Of a stretch of 64,000 nt of DNA, positions 21,001 through 36,000 are shown in pieces (the stretch's first letter is position 1; every line of letters starts with the position of its first letter). Below the pieces are notes generated by a model. It had not been told where the DNA came from, did not search any database, and was given only the letters and a program-made list of their open reading frames with translations. Source of the stretch: Pratylenchus scribneri (Eukaryota; Nematoda; Chromadorea; Rhabditida; Pratylenchidae); contig JAQSEB010000002.1 of the NCBI GenBank assembly GCA_030063045.1, positions 3,968,001-4,032,000 on the forward strand. Reading direction: 5' to 3'. The position numbers were made by a program, and so were the translations under genes.

Positions 21001-24000
21001 ATTAATTAATTAACCCTTTAAGTTACCTAGAAATTTCAAAATAAATTTTTTTAGCCTAGATAAGATTCTTATTCCCTAAGGATATTAATTAATTAACCCT
21101 AAGATATTCCTAGAAATTTCAAAATAAATTTTTTTAGCCTAGATAAAATTCTTATTCCCTAAGGATATTAATTAATTAACCCTAAGATATTCCTAGAAAT
21201 TTCAAAATAAATTTTTTTAGCCTAGATAAAATTCTTATTCCCTAAGGATATTAATTAATTAACCCTTTAAGTTACCTAGAAATTTCAAAATAAATTTTTT
21301 TAGCCTAGATAAGATTCTTATTCCCTAAGGATATTAATTAATTAACCCTAAGATATTCCTAGAAATTTCAAAATAAATTTTTTTAGCCTAGATAAAATTC
21401 TTATTCCCTAAGGATATTAATTAATTAACCCTAAGATATTCCTAGAAATTTCAAAATAAATTTTTTTAGCCTAGATAAGATTCTTATTCCCTAAGGATAT
21501 TAATTAATTAACCCTTTAAATTACCTAGAAATTTCAAAATAAATTTTTTTAGCCTAGATAAGATTCTTATTCCCTAAGGATATTAATTAATTAACCCTAA
21601 GATATTCCTAGAAATTTCAAAATAAATTTTTTTAGCCTAGATAAAATTCTTATTCCCTAAGGATATTAATTAATTAACCCTTTAAGTTACCTAGAAATTT
21701 CAAAATAAATTTTTTTAGCCTAGATAAGATTCTTATTCCCTAAGGATATTAATTAATTAACCCTAAGATATTCCTAGAAATCTCAAAATAAATTTTTTTA
21801 GCCTAGATAAAATTCTTATTCCCTAAGGATATTAATTAATTAACCCTAAGATATTCCTAGAAATTTCAAAATAAATTTTTTTAGCCTAGATAAGATTCTT
21901 ATTCCCTAAGGATATTAATTAATTAACCCTTTAAGTTACCTAGAAATTTCAAAATAAATTTTTTTAGCCTAGATAAGATTCTTATTCCCTAAGGATATTA
22001 ATTAATTAACCCTAAGATATTCCTAGAAATTTCAAAATAAATTTTTTTAGCCTAGATAAGATTCTTATTCCCTAAGGATATTAATTAATTGACCCTAAGA
22101 TATTCCTAGAAATTTCAAAATAAATTTTTTTAGCCTAAATAAGATTCTTATTCCCTAAGGATATTAATTAATTAACCCTTTAAGTTACCTAGAAATTTCA
22201 AAATAAATTTTTTTAGCCTAGATAAGATTCTTATTCCCTAAGGATATTAATTAATTAACCCTTTAAGTTACCTAGAAATTTCAAAATAAATTTTTTTAGC
22301 CTAGATAAGATTCTTATTCCCTAAGGATATTAATTAATTAACCCTTTAAGTTACCTAGAAATTTCAAAATAAATTTTTTTAGCCTAGATAAGATTCTTAT
22401 TCCCTAAGGATATTAATTAATTAACCCTTTAAGTTACCTAGAAATTTCAAAATAAATTTTTTTAGCCTAGATAAGATTCTTATTCCCTAAGGATATTAAT
22501 TAATTAACCCTTTAAGTTACCTAGAAATTTCAAAATAAATTTTTTTAGCCTAGATAAGATTCTTATTCCCTAAGGATATTAATTAATTAACCCTTTAAGT
22601 TACCTAGAAATTTCAAAATAAATTTTTTTAGCCTAGATAAGATTCTTATTCCCTAAGGATATTAATTAATTAACCCTTTAAGTTACCTAGAAATTTCAAA
22701 ATAAATTTTTTTAGCCTAGATAAGATTCTTATTCCCTAAGGATATTAATTAATTGACCCTAAGATATTCCTAGAAATTTCAAAATAAATTTTTTTAGCCT
22801 AAATAAGATTCTTATTCCCTAAGGATATTAATTAATTAACCCTTTAAGTTACCTAGAAATTTCAAAATAAATTTTTTTAGCCTAGATAAGATTCTTATTT
22901 CCTAAGGATATTAATTAATTAACCCTAAGATATTCCTAGAAATTTCAAAATAAATTTTTTTAGCCTAGATAAGATTCTTATTTCCTAAGGATATTAATTA
23001 ATTAACCCTAAGATATTCCTAGAAATTTCAAAATAAATTTTTTTAGCCTAGATAAGATTCTTATTCCCTAAGGATATTAATTAATTGACCCTAAGATATT
23101 CCTAGAAATTTCAAAATAAATTTTTTTAGCCTAGATAAGATTCTTATTCCCTAAGGATATTAATTAATTAACCCTAAGATATTCCTAGAAATTTCAAAAT
23201 AAATTTTTTTAGCCTAAATAAGATTCTTATTCCCTAAGGATATTAGTTAATTGACCCTATAAGTTACCTAGAAATTTCAAAATAAATTTTTTAGCCTAGA
23301 TAAGATTCTTATTCCCTAAGGATATTAATTAATTAACCCTTTAAGTTACCTAGAAATTTCAAAATAAATTTTTTTAGCCTAGATAAGATTCTTATTCCCT
23401 AAGGATATTAATTAATTAACCCTTTAAGTTACCTAGAAATTTCAAAATAAATTTTTTTAGCCTAGATAAGATTCTTATTCTCTAAGGATATTAATTAATT
23501 AACCCTTTAAGTTACCTAGAAATTTCAAAATAAATTTTTTTAGCCTAGATAAGATTCTTATTCCCTAAGGATATTAATTAATTAACCCTTTAAGTTACCT
23601 AGAAATTTCAAAATAAATTTTTTTAGCCTAGATAAGATTCTTATTCTCTAAGGATATTAATTAATTAACCCTTTAAGTTACCTAGAAATTTCAAAATAAA
23701 TTTTTTTAGCCTAGATAAGATTCTTATTTCCTAAGGATATTAATTAATTAACCCTTTAAGTTACCTAGAAATTTCAAAATAAATTTTTTTAGCCTAGATA
23801 AGATTCTTATTCTCTAAGGATATTAATTAATTAACCCTTTAAGTTACCTAGAAATTTCAAAATAAATTTTTTTAGCCTAGATAAGATTCTTATTCCCTAA
23901 GGATATTAATTAATTAACCCTTTAAGTTACCTAGAAATTTCAAAATAAATTTTTTTAGCCTAGATAAGATTCTTATTCTCTAAGGATATTAATTAATTAA

Positions 24001-27000
24001 CCCTTTAAGTTACCTAGAAATTTCAAAATAAATTTTTTTAGCCTAGATAAGATTCTTATTTCCTAAGGATATTAATTAATTAACCCTTTAAGTTACCTAG
24101 AAATTTCAAAATAAATTTTTTTAGCCTAGATAAGATTCTTATTCTCTAAGGATATTAATTAATTAACCCTTTAAGTTACCTAGAAATTTCAAAATAAATT
24201 TTTTTAGCCTAGATAAGATTCTTATTCCCTAAGGATATTAATTAATTAACCCTTTAAGTTACCTAGAAATTTCAAAATAAATTTTTTTAGCCTAGATAAG
24301 ATTCTTATTCCCTAAGGATATTAATTAATTAACCCTTTAAGTTACCTAGAAATTTCAAAATAAATTTTTTTAGCCTAGATAAGATTCTTATTCTCTAAGG
24401 ATATTAATTAATTAACCCTTTAAGTTACCTAGAAATTTCAAAATAAATTTTTTTAGCCTAGATAAGATTCTTATTTCCTAAGGATATTAATTAATTAACC
24501 CTTTAAGTTACCTAGAAATTTCAAAATAAATTTTTTTAGCCTAGATAAGATTCTTATTCTCTAAGGATATTAATTAATTAACCCTTTAAGTTACCTAGAA
24601 ATTTCAAAATAAATTTTTTTAGCCTAGATAAGATTCTTATTCCCTAAGGATATTAATTAATTAACCCTTTAAGTTACCTAGAAATTTCAAAATAAATTTT
24701 TTTAGCCTAGATAAGATTCTTATTCCCTAAGGATATTAATTAATTGACCCTAAGATATTCCTAGAAATTTCAAAATAAATTTTTTTAGCCTAGATAAGAT
24801 TTTTATTCCCTAAGGATATTAATTAATTAACCCTAAAATATTCCTAGAAATTTCAAAATAAATTTTTTTAGCCTAAATAAGATTCTTATTCCCTAAGGAT
24901 ATTAGTTAATTGACCCTATAAGTTACCTAGAAATTTCAAAATAAATTTTTTAGCCTAGATAAGATTCTTATTCCCTAAGGATATTAATTAATTAACCATT
25001 TAAGTTACCTAGAAATTTCAAAATAAATTTTTTTAGCCTAGATAAGATTCTTATTCCCTAAGGATATTAATTAATTAACCCTTTAAGTTACCTAGAAATT
25101 TCAAAATAAATTTTTTTAGCCTAGATAAGATTCTTATTCTCTAAGGATATTAATTAATTAACCCTTTAAGTTACCTAGAAATTTCAAAATAAATTTTTTT
25201 AGCCTAGATAAGATTCTTATTCCCTAAGGATATTAATTAATTAACCCTTTAAGTTACCTAGAAATTTCAAAATAAATTTTTTTAGCCTAGATAAGATTCT
25301 TATTCTCTAAGGATATTAATTAATTAACCCTTTAAGTTACCTAGAAATTTCAAAATAAATTTTTTTAGCCTAGATAAGATTCTTATTTCCTAAGGATATT
25401 AATTAATTAACCCTTTAAGTTACCTAGAAATTTCAAAATAAATTTTTTTAGCCTAGATAAGATTCTTATTCTCTAAGGATATTAATTAATTAACCCTTTA
25501 AGTTACCTAGAAATTTCAAAATAAATTTTTTTAGCCTAGATAAGATTCTTATTCTCTAAGGATATTAATTAATTAACCCTTTAAGTTACCTAGAAATTTC
25601 AAAATAAATTTTTTTAGCCTAGATAAGATTCTTATTCCCTAAGGATATTAATTAATTGACCCTAAGATATTCCTAGAAATTTCAAAATAAATTTTTTTAG
25701 CCTAGATAAGATTCTTATTCCCTAAGGATATTAATTAATTGACCCTAAGATATTCCTAGAAATTTCAAAATAAATTTTTTTAGCCTAGATAAGATTCTTA
25801 TTCCCTAAGGATATTAATTAATTGACCCTAAGATATTCCTAGAAATTTCAAAATAAATTTTTTTAGCCTAGATAAGATTCTTATTCCCTAAGGATATTAA
25901 TTAATTGACCCTAAGATATTCCTAGAAATTTCAAAATAAATTTTTTTAGCCTAGATAAGATTCTTATTCTCTAAGGATATTAATTAATTGACCCTAAGAT
26001 ATTCCTAGAAATTTCAAAATAAATTTTTTTAGCCTAGATAAGATTCTTATTCCCTAAGGATATTAATTAATTAACCCTAAAATATTCCTAGAAATTTCAA
26101 AATAAATTTTTTTAGCCTAAATAAGATTCTTATTCCCTAAGGATATTAGTTAATTGACCCTATAAGTTACCTAGAAATTTCAAAATAAATTTTTTAGCCT
26201 AGATAAGATTCTTATTCCCTAAGGATATTAATTAATTAACCATTTAAGTTACCTAGAAATTTCAAAATAAATTTTTTTAGCCTAGATAAGATTCTTATTC
26301 CCTAAGGATATTAATTAATTAACCCTTTAAGTTACCTAGAAATTTCAAAATAAATTTTTTTAGCCTAGATAAGATTCTTATTCTCTAAGGATATTAATTA
26401 ATTAACCCTTTAAGTTACCTAGAAATTTCAAAATAAATTTTTTTAGCCTAGATAAGATTCTTATTCCCTAAGGATATTAATTAATTAACCCTTTAAGTTA
26501 CCTAGAAATTTCAAAATAAATTTTTTTAGCCTAGATAAGATTCTTATTCTCTAAGGATATTAATTAATTAACCCTTTAAGTTACCTAGAAATTTCAAAAT
26601 AAATTTTTTTAGCCTAGATAAGATTCTTATTCTCTAAGGATATTAATTAATTAACCCTTTAAGTTACCTAGAAATTTCAAAATAAATTTTTTTAGCCTAG
26701 ATAAGATTCTTATTCCCTAAGGATATTAATTAATTAACCCTTTAAGTTACCTAGAAATTTCAAAATAAATTTTTTTAGCCTAGATAAGATTCTTATTCTC
26801 TAAGGATATTAATTAATTAACCCTTTAAGTTACCTAGAAATTTCAAAATAAATTTTTTTAGCCTAGATAAGATTCTTATTCTCTAAGGATATTAATTAAT
26901 TAACCCTTTAAGTTACCTAGAAATTTCAAAATAAATTTTTTTAGCCTAGATAAGATTCTTATTCTCTAAGGATATTAATTAATTAACCCTTTAAGTTACC

Positions 27001-30000
27001 TAGAAATTTCAAAATAAATTTTTTTAGCCTAGATAAGATTCTTATTCTCTGAGGATATTAATTAATTAACCCTTTAAGTTACCTAGAAATTTCAAAATAA
27101 ATTTTTTTAGCCTAGATAAGATTCTTATTCCCTAAGGATATTAATTAATTAACCCTTTAAGTTACCTAGAAATTTCAAAATAAATTTTTTTAGCCTAGAT
27201 AAGATTCTTATTCTCTAAGGATATTAATTAATTAACCCTTTAAGTTACCTAGAAATTTCAAAATAAATTTTTTTAGCCTAGATAAGATTCTTATTCTCTA
27301 AGGATATTAATTAATTAACCCTTTAAGTTACCTAGAAATTTCAAAATAAATTTTTTTAGCCTAGATAAGATTCTTATTCTCTAAGGATATTAATTAATTA
27401 ACCCTTTAAGTTACCTAGAAATTTCAAAATAAATTTTTTTAGCCTAGATAAGATTCTTATTCTCTAAGGATATTAATTATTTAACCCTTTAAGTTACCTA
27501 GAAATTTCAAAATAAATTTTTTTAGCCTAGATAAGATTCTTATTTCCTAAGGATATTAATTAATTAACCCTTTTAGTTACCTAGAAATTTCAAAATAAAT
27601 TTTTTTAGCCTAGATAAGATTCTTATTCTCTAAGGATATTAATTAATTAACCCTTTAAGTTACCTAGAAATTTCAAAATAAATTTTTTTAGCCTAGATAA
27701 GATTCTTATTCCCTAAGGATATTAATTAATTAACCCTTTAAGTTACCTAGAAATTTCAAAATAAATTTTTTTAGCCTAGATAAGATTCTTATTCCCTAAG
27801 GATATTAATTAATTAACCCTAAAATATTCCTAGAAATTTCAAAATAAATTTTTTTAGCCTAGATAAGATTCTTATTCCCTAAGGATATTAATTAATTAAC
27901 CCTTTAAGTTACCTAGAAATTTCAAAATAAATTTTTTTAGCCTAGATAAGATTCTTATTCCCTAAGGATATTAATTAATTAACCCTAAAATATTCCTAGA
28001 AATTTCAAAATAAATTTTTTTAGCCTAAATAAGATTCTTATTCCCTAAGGATATTAGTTAATTGACCCTATAAGTTACCTAGAAATTTCAAAATAAATTT
28101 TTTTAGCCTAGATAAGATTCTTATTCCCTAAGGATATTAATTAATTAACCCTTTAAGTTACCTAGAAATTTCAAAATAAATTTTTTTAGCCTAGATAAGA
28201 TTCTTATTCTCTAAGGATATTAATTAATTAACCCTTTAAGTTACCTAGAAATTTCAAAATAAATTTTTTTAGCCTAGATAAGATTCTTATTCTCTAAGGA
28301 TATTAATTAATTAACCCTTTAAGTTACCTAGAAATTTCAAAATAAATTTTTTTAGCCTAGATAAGATTCTTATTCTCTAAGGATATTAATTAATTAACCC
28401 TTTAAGTTACCTAGAAATTTCAAAATAAATTTTTTTAGCCTAGATAAGATTCTTATTCTCTAAGGATATTAATTAATTAACCCTTTAAGTTACCTAGAAA
28501 TTTCAAAATAAATTTTTTTAGCCTAGATAAGATTCTTATTCCCTAAGGATATTAATTAATTAACCCTTTAAGTTACCTAGAAATTTCAAAATAAATTTTT
28601 TTAGCCTAGATAAGATTCTTATTCTCTAAGGATATTAATTAATTAACCCTTTAAGTTACCTAGAAATTTCAAAATAAATTTTTTTAGCCTAGATAAGATT
28701 CTTATTCTCTAAGGATATTAATTAATTAACCCTTTAAGTTACCTAGAAATTTCAAAATAAATTTTTTTAGCCTAGATAAGATTCTTATTCTCTAAGGATA
28801 TTAATTAATTAACCCTTTAAGTTACCTAGAAATTTCAAAATAAATTTTTTTAGCCTAGATAAGATTCTTATTCCCTAAGGATATTAATTAATTAACCCTT
28901 TAAGTTACCTAGAAATTTCAAAATAAATTTTTTTAGCCTAAATAAGATTCTTATTCCCTAAGGATATTAGTTAATTGACCCTATAAGTTACCTAGAAATT
29001 TCAAAATAAATTTTTTTAGCCTAGATAAGATTCTTATTCCCTAAGGATATTAATTAATTAACCCTTTAAGTTACCTAGAAATTTCAAAATAAATTTTTTT
29101 AGCCTAGATAAGATTCTTATTCCCTAAGGATATTAATTAATTAACCCTTTAAGTTACCTAGAAATTTCAAAATAAATTTTTTTAGCCTAGATAAGATTCT
29201 TATTCTCTAAGGATATTAATTAATTAACCCTTTAAGTTACCTAGAAATTTCAAAATAAATTTTTTTAGCCTAGATAAGATTCTTATTCTCTAAGGATATT
29301 AATTAATTAACCCTTTAAGTTACCTAGAAATTTCAAAATAAATTTTTTTAGCCTAGATAAGATTCTTATTCTCTAAGGATATTAATTAATTAACCCTTTA
29401 AGTTACCTAGAAATTTCAAAATAAATTTTTTTAGCCTAGATAAGATTCTTATTTCCTAAGGATATTAATTAATTAACCCTTTAAGTTACCTAGAAATTTC
29501 AAAATAAATTTTTTTAGCCTAGATAAGATTCTTATTCCCTAAGGATATTAATTAATTAACCCTTTAAGTTACCTAGAAATTTCAAAATAAATTTTTTTAG
29601 CCTAGATAAGATTCTTATTTCCTAAGGATATTAATTAATTGACCCTAAGATATTCCTAGAAATTTCAAAATAAATTTTTTTAGCCTAGATAAGATTCTTA
29701 TTCTCTAAGGATATTAATTAATTAACCCTTTAAGTTACCTAGAAATTTCAAAATAAATTTTTTTAGCCTAGATAAGATTCTTATTTCCTAAGGATATTAA
29801 TTAATTAACCCTTTAAGTTACCTAGAAATTTCAAAATAAATTTTTTTAGCCTAGATAAGATTCTTATTCTCTAAGGATATTAATTAATTAACCCTTTAAG
29901 TTACCTAGAAATTTCAAAATAAATTTTTTTAGCCTAGATAAGATTCTTATTCCCTAAGGATATTAATTAATTAACCCTTTAAGTTACCTAGAAATTTCAA

Positions 30001-33000
30001 AATAAATTTTTTTAGCTTAGATAAGATTCTTATTCCCTAAGGATATTAATTAATTGACCCTAAGATATTCCTAGAAATTTCAAAATAAATTTTTTTAGCC
30101 TAGATAAGATTCTTATTCCCTAAGGATATTAATTAATTAACCCTAAGATATTCCTAGAAATTTCAAAATAAATTTTTTTAGCCTAAATAAGATTCTTATT
30201 CCCTAAGGATATTAGTTAATTGACCCTATAAGTTACCTAGAAATTTCAAAATAAATTTTTTAGCCTAGATAAGATTCTTATTCTCTAAGGATATTAATTA
30301 ATTAACCCTTTAAGTTACCTAGAAATTTCAAAATAAATTTTTTTAGCCTAGATAAGATTCTTATTCCCTAAGGATATTAATTAATTAACCCTTTAAGTTA
30401 CCTAGAAATTTCAAAATAAATTTTTTTAGCCTAGATAAGATTCTTATTCTCTAAGGATATTAATTAATTAACCCTTTAAGTTACCTAGAAATTTCAAAAT
30501 AAATTTTTTTAGCCTAGATAAGATTCTTATTCCCTAAGGAAATTAATTAATTAACCCTTTAAGTTACCTAGAAATTTCAAAATAAATTTTTTTAGCCTAG
30601 ATAAGATTCTTATTCTCTAAGGATATTAATTAATTAACCCTTTAAGTTACCTAGAAATTTCAAAATAAATTTTTTTAGCCTAGATAAGATTCTTATTTCC
30701 TAAGGATATTAATTAATTGACCCTAAGATATTCCTAGAAATTTCAAAATAAATTTTTTTAGCCTAGATAAGATTCTTATTTCCTAAGGATATTAATTAAT
30801 TGACCCTAAGATATTCCTAGAAATTTCAAAATAAATTTTTTTAGCCTAGATAAGATTCTTATTCCCTAAGGATATTAATTAATTAACCCTAAGATATTCC
30901 TAGAAATTTCAAAATAAATTTTTTTAGCCTAGATAAGATTCTTATTCTCTAAGGATATTAATTAATTAACCCTTTAAGTTACCTAGAAATTTCAAAATAA
31001 ATTTTTTTAGCCTAGATAAGATTCTTATTCCCTAAGGATATTAATTAATTAACCCTAAGATATTCCTAGAAATTTCAAAATAAATTTTTTTAGCCTAGAT
31101 AAGATTCTTATTCCCTAAGGATATTAATTAATTAACCCTTTAAGTTACCTAGAAATTTCAAAATAAATTTTTTTAGCCTAGATAAGATTCTTATTCTCTA
31201 AGGATATTAATTAATTAACCCTTTAAGTTACCTAGAAATTTCAAAATAAATTTTTTTAGCCTAGATAAGATTCTTATTCCCTAAGGATATTAATTAATTA
31301 ACCCTAAGATATTCCTAGAAATTTCAAAATAAATTTTTTTAGCCTAGATAAGATTCTTATTCCCTAAGGATATTAATTAATTAACCCTTTAAGTTACCTA
31401 GAAATTTCAAAATAAATTTTTTTAGCCTAGATAAGATTCTTATTCTCTAAGGATATTAATTAATTAACCCTTTAAGTTACCTAGAAATTTCAAAATAAAT
31501 TTTTTTAGCCTAGATAAGATTCTTATTCTCTAAGGATATTAATTAATTAACCCTTTAAGTTACCTAGAAATTTCAAAATAAATTTTTTTAGCCTAGATAA
31601 GATTCTTATTCTCTAAGGATATTAATTAATTAACCCTTTAAGTTACCTAGAAATTTCAAAATAAATTTTTTTAGCCTAGATAAGATTCTTATTTCCTAAG
31701 GATATTAATTAATTGACCCTAAGATATTCCTAGAAATTTCAAAATAAATTTTTTTAGCCTAGATAAGATTCTTATTTCCTAAGGATATTAATTAATTGAC
31801 CCTAAGATATTCCTAGAAATTTCAAAATAAATTTTTTTAGCCTAGATAAGATTCTTATTCCCTAAGGATATTAATTAATTAACCCTAAGATATTCCTAGA
31901 AATTTCAAAATAAATTTTTTTAGCCTAGATAAGATTCTTATTCTCTAAGGATATTAATTAATTAACCCTTTAAGTTACCTAGAAATTTCAAAATAAATTT
32001 TTTTAGCCTAGATAAGATTCTTATTCCCTAAGGATATTAATTAATTAACCCTAAGATATTCCTAGAAATTTCAAAATAAATTTTTTTAGCCTAGATAAGA
32101 TTCTTATTCCCTAAGGATATTAATTAATTAACCCTTTAAGTTACCTAGAAATTTCAAAATAAATTTTTTTAGCCTAGATAAGATTCTTATTCTCTAAGGA
32201 TATTAATTAATTAACCCTTTAAGTTACCTAGAAATTTCAAAATAAATTTTTTTAGCCTAGATAAGATTCTTATTCCCTAAGGATATTAATTAATTAACCC
32301 TAAGATATTCCTAGAAATTTCAAAATAAATTTTTTTAGCCTAGATAAGATTCTTATTCCCTAAGGATATTAATTAATTAACCCTTTAAGTTACCTAGAAA
32401 TTTCAAAATAAATTTTTTTAGCCTAGATAAGATTCTTATTCTCTAAGGATATTAATTAATTAACCCTTTAAGTTACCTAGAAATTTCAAAATAAATTTTT
32501 TTAGCCTAGATAAGATTCTTATTCCCTAAAGATATTAATTAATTAACCCTTTAAGTTACCTAGAAATTTCAAAATAAATTTTTTTAGCCTAGATAAGATT
32601 CTTATTCTCTAAGGATATTAATTAATTAACCCTTTAAGTTACCTAGAAATTTCAAAATAAATTTTTTTAGCCTAGATAAGATTCTTATTCTCTAAGGATA
32701 TTAATTAATTAACCCTTTAAGTTACCTAGAAATTTCAAAATAAATTTTTTTAGCCTAGATAAGATTCTTATTCCCTAAGGATATTAATTAATTAACCCTT
32801 TAAGTTACCTAGAAATTTCAAAATAAATTTTTTTAGCCTAGATAAGATTCTTATTCTCTAAGGATATTAATTAATTAACCCTTTAAGTTACCTAGAAATT
32901 TCAAAATAAATTTTTTTAGCCTAGATAAGATTCTTATTCTCTAAGGATATTAATTAATTAACCCTTTAAGTTACCTAGAAATTTCAAAATAAATTTTTTT

Positions 33001-36000
33001 AGCCTAGATAAGATTCTTATTCCCTAAGGATATTAATTAATTGACCCTAAGATATTCCTAGAAATTTCAAAATAAATTTTTTTAGCCTAGATAAGATTCT
33101 TATTTCCTAAGGATATTAATTAATTGACCCTAAGATATTCCTAGAAATTTCAAAATAAATTTTTTTAGCCTAGATAAGATTCTTATTCTCTAAGGATATT
33201 AATTAATTAACCCTTTAAGTTACCTAGAAATTTCAAAATAAATTTTTTTAGCCTAGATAAGATTCTTATTTCCTAAGGATATTAATTAATTAACCCTTTA
33301 AATTACCTAGAAATTTCAAAATAAATTTTTTTAGCCTAGATAAGATTCTTATTTCCTAAGGATATTAATTAATTAACCCTTTAAGTTACCTAGAAATTTC
33401 AAAATAAATTTTTTTAGCCTAGATAAGATTCTTATTTCCTAAGGATATTAATTAATTGACCCTAAGATATTCCTAGAAATTTCAAAATAAATTTTTTTAG
33501 CCTAGATAAGATTCTTATTCTCTAAGGATATTAATTAATTAACCCTTTAAGTTACCTAGAAATTTCAAAATAAATTTTTTTAGCCTAGATAAGATTCTTA
33601 TTTCCTAAGGATATTAATTAATTAACCCTTTAAGTTACCTAGAAATTTCAAAATAAATTTTTTTAGCCTAGATAAGATTCTTATTCTCTAAGGATATTAA
33701 TTAATTAACCCTTTAAGTTACCTAGAAATTTCAAAATAAATTTTTTTAGCCTAGATAAGATTCTTATTCCCTAAGGATATTAATTAATTAACCCTTTAAG
33801 TTACCTAGAAATTTCAAAATAAATTTTTTTAGCTTAGATAAGATTCTTATTCCCTAAGGATATTAATTAATTGACCCTAAGATATTCCTAGAAATTTCAA
33901 AATAAATTTTTTTAGCCTAGATAAGATTCTTATTCCCTAAGGATATTAATTAATTAACCCTAAGATATTCCTAGAAATTTCAAAATAAATTTTTTTAGCC
34001 TAAATAAGATTCTTATTCCCTAAGGATATTAGTTAATTGACCCTATAAGTTACCTAGAAATTTCAAAATAAATTTTTTAGCCTAGATAAGATTCTTATTC
34101 TCTAAGGATATTAATTAATTAACCCTTTAAGTTACCTAGAAATTTCAAAATAAATTTTTTTAGCCTAGATAAGATTCTTATTCCCTAAGGATATTAATTA
34201 ATTAACCCTTTAAGTTACCTAGAAATTTCAAAATAAATTTTTTTAGCCTAGATAAGATTCTTATTCTCTAAGGATATTAATTAATTAACCCTTTAAGTTA
34301 CCTAGAAATTTCAAAATAAATTTTTTTAGCCTAGATAAGATTCTTATTCCCTAAGGATATTAATTAATTAACCCTTTAAGTTACCTAGAAATTTCAAAAT
34401 AAATTTTTTTAGCCTAGATAAGATTCTTATTCTCTAAGGATATTAATTAATTAACCCTTTAAGTTACCTAGAAATTTCAAAATAAATTTTTTTAGCCTAG
34501 ATAAGATTCTTATTTCCTAAGGATATTAATTAATTGACCCTAAGATATTCCTAGAAATTTCAAAATAAATTTTTTTAGCCTAGATAAGATTCTTATTTCC
34601 TAAGGATATTAATTAATTGACCCTAAGATATTCCTAGAAATTTCAAAATAAATTTTTTTAGCCTAGATAAGATTCTTATTCCCTAAGGATATTAATTAAT
34701 TAACCCTAAGATATTCCTAGAAATTTCAAAATAAATTTTTTTAGCCTAGATAAGATTCTTATTCTCTAAGGATATTAATTAATTAACCCTTTAAGTTACC
34801 TAGAAATTTCAAAATAAATTTTTTTAGCCTAGATAAGATTCTTATTCCCTAAGGATATTAATTAATTAACCCTAAGATATTCCTAGAAATTTCAAAATAA
34901 ATTTTTTTAGCCTAGATAAGATTCTTATTCCCTAAGGATATTAATTAATTAACCCTAAGATATTCCTAGAAATTTCAAAATAAATTTTTTTAGCCTAGAT
35001 AAGATTCTTATTCCCTAAGGATATTAATTAATTAACCCTTTAAGTTACCTAGAAATTTCAAAATAAATTTTTTTAGCCTAGATAAGATTCTTATTCCCTA
35101 AGGATATTAATTAATTAACCCTAAGATATTCCTAGAAATTTCAAAATAAATTTTTTTAGCCTAGATAAGATTCTTATTCTCTAAGGATATTAATTAATTA
35201 ACCCTTTAAGTTACCTAGAAATTTCAAAATAAATTTTTTTAGCCTAGATAAGATTCTTATTCCTTAAGGATATTAATTAATTAACCCTAAGATATTCCTA
35301 GAAATTTCAAAATAAATTTTTTTAGCCTAGATAAGATTCTTATTCTCTAAGGATATTAATTAATTAACCCTTTAAGTTACCTAGAAATTTCAAAATAAAT
35401 TTTTTTAGCCTAGATAAGATTCTTATTCCCTAAGGATATTAATTAATTAACCCTAAGATATTCCTAGAAATTTCAAAATAAATTTTTTTAGCCTAGATAA
35501 GATTCTTATTCTCTAAGGATATTAATTAATTAACCCTAAGATATTCCTAGAAATTTCAAAATAAATTTTTTTAGCCTAGATAAGATTCTTATTCCTTAAG
35601 GATATTAATTAATTAACCCTAAGATATTCCTAGAAATTTCAAAATAAATTTTTTTAGCCTAGATAAGATTCTTATTCTCTAAGGATATTAATTAATTAAC
35701 CCTTTAAGTTACCTAGAAATTTCAAAATAAATTTTTTTAGCCTAGATAAGATTCTTATTCCCTAAGGATATTAATTAATTAACCCTAAGATATTCCTAGA
35801 AATTTCAAAATAAATTTTTTTAGCCTAGATAAGATTCTTATTCCCTAAGGATATTAATTAATTAACCCTTTAAGTTACCTAGAAATTTCAAAATAAATTT
35901 TTTTAGCCTAGATAAGATTCTTATTCTCTAAGGATATTAATTAATTAACCCTTTAAGTTACCTAGAAATTTCAAAATAAATTTTTTTAGCCTAGATAAGA

